A model generated the notes under the pieces. It saw only the letters and a list, made by a program, of their open reading frames with translations. It searched no databases and was not told the DNA's origin. 64,000 nt of DNA from Pseudobdellovibrionaceae bacterium. GTDB taxonomy: Bacteria > Bdellovibrionota > Bdellovibrionia > Bdellovibrionales > Bdellovibrionaceae. Shown here in pieces: positions 55,605 to 64,000 of this stretch. The position numbers and the translations under genes were made by a program. Location: positions 1 through 64,000 of the forward strand of contig JABWCN010000016.1 in NCBI GenBank assembly GCA_013359135.1. Direction: 5' to 3'. Position 1 is the stretch's first letter; each line of letters begins with the position of its first letter.

Positions 55605-56696
55605 TTACTTTAAAAAATCAGCTGTTATTTTAGTGCCAACAATAAAGTGTTGTTCAAATAATGAATCACCAGCTGCTGGTTTGGTGGTCAACTGAGTTAC
55701 CATCATGTGATATCTAAAGTTCTCTTGGTGAATTGGTTTGTACTCTAAGCCTAATGTAACTCCATCATACTTTGTCGTTGTTGAAACACCAGCAGTCTCT
55801 GCTTTATATTGAGAAATTTCATACTTAAACTTTGGTTGAATTCCATCAAAATCATAACCAAAATCAGCAACAATCGAATTCCAATTATCTTTATTGTCTT
55901 TAACTGTTTGATTTTTTTGTTCAAAAATCAAATAATCAATCGATAAATAATAGGGTTTAGGTTCATACTTAATACCTATCGAAGTCACTCCAGTCATTTT
56001 TTTTGCATCATCAGTTAATGACTGTTTCTCATCATTTAAGTAACTCAATAACAAAGTCATTTCCTTATTTTCCAAAAACTGAGCTTTGTAGGTGAGTCCG
56101 TAGGTAAGTTTAGACTGTTCGGTTGTGTTTGTTTCTGACTGATTTAAAACCAACAAAGACATATCGTGCTGACCTAAATTATAAGAAAGCTTCCCTCCAC
56201 TTACATAAATAAAGCTAGGAAGAATTTTACCATAAACCTGTGACTGTAAATAAATATCACTTGCAGGCGTATTCCCTTCAAAGCCTCCAATTTCTGATCC
56301 AAATTTACCTAATGTCATGGTTAACTCTGGTAAAAGTTTATGAGCAAGATAAGCATAATCAACATGGTTCGTAAAACCATCAGTTTTATTATTTGAGGTC
56401 ATATTTGAAGATGTTCCATAGTCTTTATCGAACCTCCATCGTAAACGATAGCTCAGATCCTCATTCACTTTACCTTTAAAGTCTACACGCCCAGTCTTCA
56501 TTTTTAAATTGGTTGCACTCACGTTACTTGCAGAAGCCGCTTTAGCTGCTGTATTGTATGATGACGAGTCCGACTCGTATCTAAAGTCAAAGTTGATGTT
56601 TCCTGCTCGAACCACAAAGGATGTGAGTAGTAAGGAAGGAATTAACCATGTTGTTGCTGCTTTCTTAAAAACCGTTTTATTGATTTGTTTTTTCAT
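55605..56696 (-). CDS. Outer-membrane porin (OprO/OprP-like)
   Basis: The 363-residue precursor has a signal peptide (cut near VVRAG) and an AGAGGGG ribosome site. The mature part shows porin strands: GRVDFKGKVNEDLSYRLRW, LTMTLGKFGSEIGGFEG, LGLEYKPIHQENFRYH. The order matches phosphate-selective-type porins, where the early GKF loop is conserved; the real substrate is unknown. Confidence 0.85.
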   Translation of the reverse strand: MKKQINKTVFKKAATTWLIPSLLLTSFVVRAGNINFDFRYESDSSSYNTAAKAASASNVSATNLKMKTGRVDFKGKVNEDLSYRLRWRFDKDYGTSSNMTSNNKTDGFTNHVDYAYLAHKLLPELTMTLGKFGSEIGGFEGNTPASDIYLQSQVYGKILPSFIYVSGGKLSYNLGQHDMSLLVLNQSETNTTEQSKLTYGLTYKAQFLENKEMTLLLSYLNDEKQSLTDDAKKMTGVTSIGIKYEPKPYYLSIDYLIFEQKNQTVKDNKDNWNSIVADFGYDFDGIQPKFKYEISQYKAETAGVSTTTKYDGVTLGLEYKPIHQENFRYHMMVTQLTTKPAAGDSLFEQHFIVGTKITADFLK

Positions 56697-56763
56697 TTTT
56701 CCCCTCTAAAATTTTATAAATCAAATTCTAAGGGGGCTAAGATATATCTTGCAACTAAATTAT

Positions 56764-57144
56764 TTATATAGCTTTAGCTGGAACTCTACTCATTACTTGT
56801 TTGACGGTATTTTCTAAAAGTTCTTTTTCCCACGGTTTATTCATAAAGAACTCTACCCCATAAGGGCGAAGTTGATTGGCAACCATAACATCAGCATGAC
56901 CAGTGAGAACCATGACTGGAAAAACCCAGCCATGTTTTTTAATTTTTCGCAGCATCTCAAAACCATTCATTTTTGGCATCGCAAGATCTGTGATCATGAA
57001 ATCAATCTTATTTTTTGAAAGTACTTCGATGGCCTCTTCACCATTTCCAGCAAATAAAAACTCACGACCGGGAGCCTCCAACTGCATAGATATCAGATCT
57101 CTGATATCTGGTTCGTCTTCAACTACCAAGATTATGTAGGACAT
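56764..57144 (-). CDS. Single-domain response regulator (CheY-like)
   Basis: The 126 residues are one receiver domain: acidic pair E9-D10, phosphoacceptor D53 in MITDLAMPKMNG, T81 in MVLTGHAD and K103 in FMNKPWEK. There is no output domain, so it acts by binding a partner. No histidine kinase is adjacent. GAGGT precedes the ATG. Confidence 0.92.
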   Translation of the reverse strand: MSYIILVVEDEPDIRDLISMQLEAPGREFLFAGNGEEAIEVLSKNKIDFMITDLAMPKMNGFEMLRKIKKHGWVFPVMVLTGHADVMVANQLRPYGVEFFMNKPWEKELLENTVKQVMSRVPAKAI

Positions 57145-57211
57145 AATTTAACCTCAATAATCCATCATCGGCTAAGATTAAAAAACCTTTATGAGCTTTC
57201 TACAAAAAATC

Positions 57212-58555
57212 CTATTCTCCATGCTGTCTAGATTTCATACAAAATATTCTTATTGGAATACCATCCAACTTAAAATGTTCCTTAATTTGATTTATCAAGA
57301 AACGTCGATAACTTGGCGTAACTCCATCTGGAAAGTTTGCAAATGCGATAAAAGACGGTGGCTTTTGTAAGGTCTGAGTAAGATAAAAGAACTTCACATT
57401 GCTGCTTCCGTAAACTGGAGCAGGAGCTTTCCTAATGGTTGTAAAAAAGAAATCATTTAATTCACTAGTGGTGACTCTAAAATCTAGTTTTGACTTCACA
57501 AGCTCAATCTCGTTTAGAAGATCCTCTAAACCACTTCGGTTCTGTGCTGACGTGAATACAACCCTAACGTCGGTGAAAAAGTGAAATTCTCTCTGGATTT
57601 TAGCTAAAAACTTTTCCTTATAATCACTTCCCTGTTTTTTTGCTAAATCCGCTTTGTTAGCTACTACAATGACTCCTCTATGATCGTCTAAAATTGAGTT
57701 TAAAATTTTAGCATCTTGCTCAGTTGGTCCCTCAACAGCATCTATCACTAAAAGGACAATTTGGGATTTCCTAATAGCCTCATGCGATTTAAAGGCACTG
57801 ATGATTTCTACATCTTCCTCACGTTTAGAGGGCCTACGAAGACCAGCAGTGTCAACCAAGGTGAATAACTTATCTTTGTACTCAAACTGTGATTCTACAG
57901 CGTCAACGGTAGTCCCAGCAACTGGGCTTACAAGCATTCTTTGTAAACCCAGAATAGCATTACAAAGTGAACTCTTTCCTACATTGGGCTTTCCTACTAT
58001 AGAAAAAGTAATTCCCTTTTCTTTAACTAATCCTTTTTCAGGAATTCTTTCAGTAATCCACTCTAGGATATCAGAAATCCCTTTACGTTGCTCAAAAGCA
58101 CAACTAACTAGATCGACACCAAACTCATAAAAATCAGCTTTGGCTATCTCATCCTCCATCACTTTATCAACTTTATTAATTACGATCAAAAAATCTTTTC
58201 CAGACTTTTTAACAAGTCTCAATATATCTCGATCCTCAGGAACTAAACCTGTTCTTCCGTCCATCACCGCAATAATTAAATCTGTGGTGTCTAAAAACTC
58301 TGTGACCTGTTCTTTGATGAGTTTTGAAAATAAATCCTGCGATTCTGTAACTCCACCGGTATCAATCAGATCAAAAGTTTTTCCCCAAATCTCTACAGGT
58401 TCAATTACAATATCACGAGTCACTCCAGGTTGATTTTTGACAACAGACTTGCGTGTCTCAGTGATAATATTAAACAATGTCGACTTACCAACATTGGGTC
58501 TTCCAACAATAGCCACTTTTGGAATATCATTTATTTTTAGTTCGATTTTTTTCAT
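57212..58555 (-). CDS. der: Ribosome-assembly GTPase Der (EngA)
   Basis: The 447-residue protein has two GTPase domains, with P-loops GRPNVGKSTLF and GKPNVGKSSLC, and a KH-like C-terminus. Der assists late 50S subunit assembly. It is the last gene of the 57-64 kb operon and overlaps era by 29 bases; GGGAT lies before its start, inside era. Confidence 0.97.
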   Translation of the reverse strand: MKKIELKINDIPKVAIVGRPNVGKSTLFNIITETRKSVVKNQPGVTRDIVIEPVEIWGKTFDLIDTGGVTESQDLFSKLIKEQVTEFLDTTDLIIAVMDGRTGLVPEDRDILRLVKKSGKDFLIVINKVDKVMEDEIAKADFYEFGVDLVSCAFEQRKGISDILEWITERIPEKGLVKEKGITFSIVGKPNVGKSSLCNAILGLQRMLVSPVAGTTVDAVESQFEYKDKLFTLVDTAGLRRPSKREEDVEIISAFKSHEAIRKSQIVLLVIDAVEGPTEQDAKILNSILDDHRGVIVVANKADLAKKQGSDYKEKFLAKIQREFHFFTDVRVVFTSAQNRSGLEDLLNEIELVKSKLDFRVTTSELNDFFFTTIRKAPAPVYGSSNVKFFYLTQTLQKPPSFIAFANFPDGVTPSYRRFLINQIKEHFKLDGIPIRIFCMKSRQHGE

Positions 58556-59462
58556 GGAAATATCCCAATTCTTTCATAATATGAAGGTTTTTGTACCAGT
58601 TTTCACGACAAGTGACTTTTATATCTAGGAAGATTTTTTCTCCCATTATTTTTTCAATACCTTTTCTTGCTTCAGAACCTATTTTTTTTAAATTCTCGCC
58701 ACCTTTTCCAATCACCATTCCTTTATGGTTTTCCTTAGCAACTAATATTTCTAATGAAACATGAGGTACTTTCTTGGAATGCTCATCAAACAAAATAGAT
58801 CTAACTGCCATATTATAAGGAATTTCTTGGTGGCAAAACTCAAAGCATTTTTCCCTTACTATTTCACAAGCAAGTTGCCTTAATGTTTCTGTAGTAAAGA
58901 TATCATCCTCATACAAAGGTCTTTCCGTTACGGGCAGTAAACTTATAGCATGATCTAAAATATCTTGTCGCGCTTCTTGATACTCAGTTTCTTTCATCGA
59001 AAGAGTAAAGTGTTTAGCACCCAAGTTATTCAACATTTCTTTTAAAATTAACACCCGATGAGCTTTATCACGTAAATCAGCTTTAGTAATGACAGCAAAC
59101 CAAGGCTTTTTACTCTTAACAATCAAATTTAGAATCTCTTCCAGAGTCTCTTTTTTTTCCGTATCAACACTCAAAACAGCAACAAGCACATCACTTTCTC
59201 TGATGACTTCTAATGCTTCATACTCTAAAAATGCATTCAAACCTTCCTTTGCATGAATTAATCCAGGAGAATCAACAAAAATGATCTGTCCCTGAACCAA
59301 CCCTTCTTGCTGGGTGTGTATACCATGAATTCTTCGTCTAGTCGTCTGAGGTTTAGGCGTCACTATGGATACTTTTTCTTGAACTAAAAAATTCATTAAT
59401 GTAGATTTGCCTGCATTCGGTTCTCCTATCAATCCTACGAATCCAGCTCTAAAATTACTCAT
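58527..59462 (-). CDS. era: GTPase Era
   Basis: The 311-residue protein has a GTPase domain (GEPNAGKSTLMN, VDSPGL, TKADL) and a C-terminal KH domain with VIGKGGENLKKIG. Era binds 16S rRNA near its 3' end during 30S assembly. AAAGGAG precedes ATG, and the start overlaps the rnc stop by ATGA. Confidence 0.97.
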   Translation of the reverse strand: MSNFRAGFVGLIGEPNAGKSTLMNFLVQEKVSIVTPKPQTTRRRIHGIHTQQEGLVQGQIIFVDSPGLIHAKEGLNAFLEYEALEVIRESDVLVAVLSVDTEKKETLEEILNLIVKSKKPWFAVITKADLRDKAHRVLILKEMLNNLGAKHFTLSMKETEYQEARQDILDHAISLLPVTERPLYEDDIFTTETLRQLACEIVREKCFEFCHQEIPYNMAVRSILFDEHSKKVPHVSLEILVAKENHKGMVIGKGGENLKKIGSEARKGIEKIMGEKIFLDIKVTCRENWYKNLHIMKELGYFHEKNRTKNK

Positions 59463-60166
59463 TCAGTCTCCTTTAAGGCTTTTTCTGCGGCCATCTGCTC
59501 TGCTTCTTTCTTTGTTTTTCCCTTGCCTATTCCTAAAACTTTATCACCAACAACTACCTGAGAAAAAAACTCTTTCTCGTGAGCAGGGCCAGCCTCTGAA
59601 ATCAAATGATAGATAGGAGGTACTTTGTATTTTTTTTGAATCACTTCTTGTAATCTTGTTTTATAATCTTTAGCAAAATGTATTTTTTCATCAAGACTTG
59701 CTATTTCTTCTTTAAACTGAATGCTGATCATTTTTTTTACTTCACTATATCCTGCATCTATAAAAATAGCTCCACAGAGGGCCTCAAAAACAGAAGCTTG
59801 TAAACGAGGTTTTTTATCTCCTCCTGTTTGCAACTCCCCTTTACCAAGCATAAGATAACGCTCTAACTCAAGCTGACGAGCTATTTTAGCCAATACTTCT
59901 TCGTTAACAAGTGAGGCTCTCTTCTTTGAAAGTACTCCTTCGTCATCATCGGGAAACTCTACAAACAGAATCTCACTCAAAGCTAAGTCCAAAACAGCAT
60001 CCCCAAGAAACTCTAGTTTTTCATTATGCTTAGTATAGTTTTTATTTTTTTTGGCATCTTTAACTTCTGAAGCAAAACTTTTATGAATTAAAGCCAAAGT
60101 CAAAAGTTCTTGCTTTTTAAAGTTATAACCTATTTTTTTTTCTAAATCCAAAAAATCTTTGATCAT
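59459..60166 (-). CDS. rnc: Ribonuclease III
   Basis: The 235-residue protein has the catalytic signature HNEKLEFLGDAVLDLALSE and the second metal-site region FEALCGAIFIDAG, followed by a double-stranded RNA-binding domain (GIGKGKTKKEAEQMAAEKAL). It processes rRNA and other duplex RNA. It overlaps both neighbours by four bases. Confidence 0.97.
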   Translation of the reverse strand: MIKDFLDLEKKIGYNFKKQELLTLALIHKSFASEVKDAKKNKNYTKHNEKLEFLGDAVLDLALSEILFVEFPDDDEGVLSKKRASLVNEEVLAKIARQLELERYLMLGKGELQTGGDKKPRLQASVFEALCGAIFIDAGYSEVKKMISIQFKEEIASLDEKIHFAKDYKTRLQEVIQKKYKVPPIYHLISEAGPAHEKEFFSQVVVGDKVLGIGKGKTKKEAEQMAAEKALKETE

Positions 60167-61506
60167 AGTAACTCACCAACCAAGAGTACATCTTGCTGAG
60201 CTTTTCGGACTTCAAGACCTTTAATTTTGACTGTAATTTCTTGCCCTACCCAAGAGTCCATAAACTCTTTAGCTTCAGGCACTTTCACAGTCCAATAATC
60301 AGCACTTAATCCTTGCTGATTTTTCATGACTAGAATTTTTTTTTCTTGATTAACTTGCCTCTGTGCAGCCGCTAATAATCTATTAAAACTCAATTCTCTT
60401 AAAATTTCTGCTCTTTTTTTACGAACTGCCATGGGCACTGCTTCTGCAATTAAGGCAGCCTTGGTACCATGCCTTTCAGAGTAGGGAAAAACATGAATCC
60501 TTTCCCATGGTGTTTTTTCTAATGCGGAAAGTGTATCTTGAAAACTCTCTTCTGTTTCAGTGGGAAAACCAACAATAACATCCATACCAACAAAAGAATG
60601 GGGTAATTCTTTTTTTATCTGCTCCAAAGACTCAACCACTTCTTTTTGCGAATAATTTCTCTTCATATCTTTCAAAACTTGCGAGTTCGCACTCTGAATA
60701 CTCATATGAAAGTGTGGACACAATCGGGAATTTTTAAACAGAGAAAGCATTCTTGCTGTCACTTCTACAGGCTCAAGACTAGAAAGTCGAATACGAGGAA
60801 TTTGTGTCTCTGACAATAAACTCTCTAATAGATCTTCGAGTCTACGACCTGATATCGGATCCTCGTAATCACCAATATGAACACCTGTAAGTACCACTTC
60901 ATTCACACCAGCGCCATGTAGTTCTTTAATCTTAGCAACCAAACTTTTTGCTGATAGAGATCTAGACGTCCCTCTGGCATAGGGAATAATACAGTAGGAG
61001 CAAAAGCTGTTACAACCATCTTGAATTTTTAAAAAAGCTCTTGTGTGCTCTTTTTCCTGTCCTCCACCAAGTCCGAGATCCTCTTTCTTAAAAATATTAC
61101 CTTTAATGACTTTATGAGGTAACTCTTTTTTGAAAAACTGATTTAAAATTTCTACCAGTTCATGTTTGTGAGAATTCGCCACCACTAAATCGACCGCTGG
61201 AATATTTTCAAAGTGCTTGGTATCAACTTGAGCCGCACAGCCTGTTACAACGATTGTCGATATAGGATCTTTTGCCTTTAACTTTCGAATCAGTTTCACT
61301 GCTTGCAAAGTCGCTTCCTGCGTGACAGCACAGGTGTTTAAAATATGAACTGGATAAACTTTTCCTGTCATAGCTGCATCTTTAGCAACAGCAGTCGAAC
61401 TTAAATTGTGAGTTTCAGGATTGATCTTTTTTTGCATCAACCCCGTATCATAGGTATTCACCTTACATCCAAAAGTATGGTACTGAAAATTTAAATTTGA
61501 ATCCAT
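60163..61506 (-). CDS. mtaB: tRNA t6A37 methylthiotransferase MtaB
   Basis: The 447-residue protein has the N-terminal cluster Cys in TFGCKVN, LNTCAVTQ and VTGCAAQ, the radical-SAM motif CNSFCSYCIIPYARG and a C-terminal TRAM-like domain. This order is that of MtaB (YqeV), which makes ms2t6A at tRNA position 37. It needs two 4Fe-4S clusters and sulfur, in line with the cysteine desulfurase in the operon. It overlaps mnmA by 16 bases. Confidence 0.93.
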   Translation of the reverse strand: MDSNLNFQYHTFGCKVNTYDTGLMQKKINPETHNLSSTAVAKDAAMTGKVYPVHILNTCAVTQEATLQAVKLIRKLKAKDPISTIVVTGCAAQVDTKHFENIPAVDLVVANSHKHELVEILNQFFKKELPHKVIKGNIFKKEDLGLGGGQEKEHTRAFLKIQDGCNSFCSYCIIPYARGTSRSLSAKSLVAKIKELHGAGVNEVVLTGVHIGDYEDPISGRRLEDLLESLLSETQIPRIRLSSLEPVEVTARMLSLFKNSRLCPHFHMSIQSANSQVLKDMKRNYSQKEVVESLEQIKKELPHSFVGMDVIVGFPTETEESFQDTLSALEKTPWERIHVFPYSERHGTKAALIAEAVPMAVRKKRAEILRELSFNRLLAAAQRQVNQEKKILVMKNQQGLSADYWTVKVPEAKEFMDSWVGQEITVKIKGLEVRKAQQDVLLVGELL

Positions 61507-62591
61507 CCGCCACCTATTAGTTTTTTATCATCATAAATCACTGCGGCCTGTCCTGGAGTGATCGCCCTTTGTTTTTCTTTAAAATGAATTTTATATTCAG
61601 AGGCTCCCAATTTTATAATTTTTGCTAGAGCTCCTTTATGTTGATATCTAATTTTTACAGAATACTCTTTACTCTCGTCTAAGTTTGATAACAAATGAGT
61701 ATTGATGATTTTCACTTCTTCCCCATACAAGTATTCCTCATCACCAACCCATACCGTATTATCAGAAGCATCTACTTTGATAACAAATAACTTTTCGTGG
61801 TGATTTAATCCTATCCCTTTACTTTGGCCATAAGTGTAGTGATGTATCCCTTGATGCTCACCCATAATTGTTCCCACAGGAAAACGTTTAATGAGACCTT
61901 TTTTCTGCGCTAAAATATTTTTTTCTACATGTTGTTCAATAAAATTATCATAACCCTGATTTCCAACAAAACAAATGCCTTGAGAATCTTTTTTCTTAGC
62001 CACTGTTAACTGCCATTTAGCTGCAAGCTCTCTGACTTGAGGTTTCTTGTAGGAGCCTACAGGAAACAACAGGTGAGGAACGATTTCTGGATTGATAGTA
62101 AAAAGAAAATAAGTTTGATCTTTCCAATCATCTTCAGAAGTTTGAATATAACTTTTTCCTTCGCTTTCAACAACCTGAGCATAGTGTCCAGTAGCAAGAA
62201 AAGAACAATCCAACTCCTTCATTTTCTGAATCAAATGATCAAATTTTAAATAAGTATTGCAGTTCACACAAGGTAATGGCGTTTGCCCCTCTAAATAACC
62301 TGCTAAAAAAGGATCAATTACTTTTTCTTTAAACTTGGACTCACAGTTAATAACATAGAATGGAATATCCAACTTATCAGCAACAGCCCTGGCATCATCA
62401 ACATCTAAACTTGAACAACAAGTTCCATTTCCTTCTTCAATGTCACAGCTAGAGTAATCCCACACTTGCATTGTGGCACCTATTACCTCATATCCTTGTT
62501 CCTTCAATAAGGCTGCTGCCACAGAGCTATCAACACCACCACTCATGGCAACTAGCACGCGTTTGTTTTTAATTAAAATATTTTTGTCCAT
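61491..62591 (-). CDS. mnmA: tRNA-specific 2-thiouridylase MnmA
   Basis: The 366-residue protein has the PP-loop VAMSGGVDSSVAA and two catalytic Cys, C108 in PCVNCNTYLKF and C207 in GICFVGNQGYDNF, near the E. coli positions 102 and 199. It thiolates U34 of Lys, Glu and Gln tRNAs. Extra Cys lie in YSSCDIEEGNGTCCSS. It overlaps the desulfurase gene by 23 bases. Confidence 0.97.
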   Translation of the reverse strand: MDKNILIKNKRVLVAMSGGVDSSVAAALLKEQGYEVIGATMQVWDYSSCDIEEGNGTCCSSLDVDDARAVADKLDIPFYVINCESKFKEKVIDPFLAGYLEGQTPLPCVNCNTYLKFDHLIQKMKELDCSFLATGHYAQVVESEGKSYIQTSEDDWKDQTYFLFTINPEIVPHLLFPVGSYKKPQVRELAAKWQLTVAKKKDSQGICFVGNQGYDNFIEQHVEKNILAQKKGLIKRFPVGTIMGEHQGIHHYTYGQSKGIGLNHHEKLFVIKVDASDNTVWVGDEEYLYGEEVKIINTHLLSNLDESKEYSVKIRYQHKGALAKIIKLGASEYKIHFKEKQRAITPGQAAVIYDDKKLIGGGWIQI

Positions 62592-63768
62592 GCTTGATTT
62601 CTCTTAATCTTTTTACAATTTTTTCTAACGTCTCTACAAATAAATCTAACTGTTGTTTTTCTGTACCCCAACCAAGAGAAACTCTTAAGCTTGATTGCGC
62701 TTGATCCCTAGTAAAGCCCATACTCAAAAGCACAGGACTTGGCTCTGGGTTTCCAGAGCTACAAGCAGCTCCTGTCGAAACAGGGAATCCTTCTAAATCC
62801 AAATTCATAAGTAAGGTTTCTCCGTCAACTCCATCAATCATCATATGAGAAGTATTAGCTAATCTCGGAGCTTTTGCTCCAGTAATTCTGACATCACTAA
62901 TTCGTTGCAAAACTTGTTTTTCGAAGTCGTCACGAAGTAGCTGCATGGTTAAAATTTTATTTTTTTCTTTCGCCATCAACTCTAACATGTATCCCATACT
63001 AGCTATCCCAAAGGTATTTTCCGTTCCACTTCTACGATACCGTTCTTGAGCACCACCATGAATCAACTGAGTGTATGGCAAATTTTTTTTAATATACAAA
63101 AATCCAATACCTTTGAGAGCATAAAATTTATGACCTGAAAAAGTAGCATAGTCTACATTCATGGAAGTAAAATCAAACTCAGCTTTACCCATAAGCTGAG
63201 TCCCATCACAATGAAATAAAGCTCCTTTTTGATGAGCTAACTGACAAAGCTTTGCAATGGGAAAAACATTCCCTGTTTCATTATTAGCTCCCATAACACT
63301 AACTAAAAGTACTTTTTCACTTAAATGTTGCTCATAAAAGTCTAGACTCAGCTCTCCGTCTTGATTCACTGGAATCCAGTGAACCTTTAAACCTTTATTC
63401 TCTAGCCACTGGTAAGTTTTAAGAACACTAGGATGTTCAACTGTAGAGCACATGAACTCACACTTTTCAGTTCGGTGTTGCATGGGTTCCAGCAAAATTT
63501 TCTCAGCTAAACCTTTAATCACCGTGTTATTTCCCTCACTTGCCCCTGAATTAAAAACAATTTCCAAAGGAGACACCTGTAAATACTCAGCTATTTGTTT
63601 TCTTGCTTCTCTGAGAATATTCTTAGGGGCTCGCCCAGTTTGATGAATAGAACTAGGATTTCCCCATGATTTCATCCACTTAGGAACTTCTTCATAAAGA
63701 GTTTCCCATATAGGAGTAGTGGCATTATGGTCAAGATAGGCTTTTACATTCATAGAAGGGAGAGTCAT
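62569..63768 (-). CDS. Cysteine desulfurase (IscS/NifS type)
   Basis: The 399-residue PLP enzyme has the Schiff-base K214 in SGHKFYALKGIGF and the sulfur-carrying C336 in STGAACSSGNPEPSP. It releases sulfur from Cys as a persulfide. The operon position before mnmA and mtaB indicates sulfur supply for tRNA thiolation; no iscU or iscR is nearby. It is the first gene of the operon. Confidence 0.95.
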   Translation of the reverse strand: MTLPSMNVKAYLDHNATTPIWETLYEEVPKWMKSWGNPSSIHQTGRAPKNILREARKQIAEYLQVSPLEIVFNSGASEGNNTVIKGLAEKILLEPMQHRTEKCEFMCSTVEHPSVLKTYQWLENKGLKVHWIPVNQDGELSLDFYEQHLSEKVLLVSVMGANNETGNVFPIAKLCQLAHQKGALFHCDGTQLMGKAEFDFTSMNVDYATFSGHKFYALKGIGFLYIKKNLPYTQLIHGGAQERYRRSGTENTFGIASMGYMLELMAKEKNKILTMQLLRDDFEKQVLQRISDVRITGAKAPRLANTSHMMIDGVDGETLLMNLDLEGFPVSTGAACSSGNPEPSPVLLSMGFTRDQAQSSLRVSLGWGTEKQQLDLFVETLEKIVKRLREIKHGQKYFN

Positions 63769-63922
63769 ACCACAGCTTTAAGGTCTTGGAAAGGTTTTGA
63801 CCATCCTCCATTGACTTTGAACATATTTTTTACAGGACCTTGGTCATTTCTTTTTAACTTCACCGTGATTACTCCAAAGGTAACTTATGTTTTTCAAATA
63901 AATTCCGAGATAAGAAAAAGAT

Positions 63923-64000
63923 ATGCGTAATCAAAAATGGTTTTTAGAATTTGCTAAGCTACTAAGTCACTTTGAGGAAGACTACAAGAAAAGTCAAAGT
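63923..64000 (+). CDS. Partial open frame at the right edge
   Basis: From ATG at 63923, 26 codons (MRNQKWFLEFAKLLSHFEED and on) are open to the end of the window, divergent from the cysteine desulfurase. The ribosome site is weak and the product is unknown. Confidence 0.4.
   Translation, partial: MRNQKWFLEFAKLLSHFEEDYKKSQS

Noticed and set aside
57801-58433. Two plus-strand open frames of about 100 codons
   Set aside because: They lie wholly inside der on the opposite strand and lack ribosome sites.

Overview
The window is AT-rich, gene-dense bacterial DNA with Gram-negative envelope genes: outer-membrane barrels, lipoproteins, a Tat-exported HiPIP and a long FadE. The mix resembles Bdellovibrionota (predatory or host-associated delta-proteobacteria): many exported proteins of unknown function, several secreted serine proteases, an RCC1-repeat lipoprotein, an MreB with no mreC/mreD beside it, an MCP with a C-terminal sensor, HiPIP and a membrane pyrophosphatase. 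The taxonomic call is inference from gene content. No rRNA, tRNA, CRISPR array or intact transposon was found.

Layout. 1-3.8 kb: two subtilisin-like proteases (one cut by the window edge) around a short RHS/YD-type exported protein. 3.8-7.6 kb: fadE, a small Ala/Pro/Gln-rich lipoprotein and mutM. 7.6-10.2 kb: a small accessory patch with a decayed tyrosine recombinase (stops and frameshifts) and three genes of unknown function. 10.2-20.7 kb: a 1071-codon RCC1 lipoprotein, an overlapping three-gene operon (HAMP/PP2C phosphatase, FecR-domain protein, envelope protein) and a converging S41 peptidase. 20.8-32.7 kb: a lysine-tailed peroxiredoxin, fadD, HiPIP, a methyltransferase operon with an M14-like peptidase, a glycosyltransferase/FecR pair, mreB with an M48 lipoprotein, and a class IV aminotransferase. 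32.8-46.4 kb: an exported carbonic anhydrase, a SpoU methyltransferase with trmO, the MCP, an MFS carrier, two exported unknowns, hppA, two nucleases and galE. 47.4-52.5 kb: an unusual cluster of exported enzymes. 52.5-57.1 kb: exported unknowns, a porin and a single-domain response regulator. 57.2-63.8 kb: a tightly overlapping housekeeping operon (cysteine desulfurase, mnmA, mtaB, rnc, era, der).

The most unusual part is 47.7-52.5 kb. It encodes a cupin-type protein, a SAM methyltransferase fused to a second cupin domain, and a class III PLP aminotransferase. These are normally cytoplasmic small-molecule enzymes, yet each starts with a signal peptide. After the signal peptide each has a Cys followed by an aromatic pair (C-x-x-[FMY]-Y), also present in the S41 peptidase at 18.7-20.7 kb. 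An 18-bp perfect palindrome precedes the first gene, and a run of inverted repeats and an antisense coding remnant precede the aminotransferase. I read this as a possible exported modification or biosynthesis module; function and export are inferred.

The housekeeping operon ties sulfur supply to tRNA thiolation (MnmA, MtaB) and to RNA/ribosome maturation (RNase III, Era, Der). TrmO, elsewhere in the window, acts on the same t6A37 nucleoside as MtaB. FadD and FadE give a fatty-acid activation and oxidation start.
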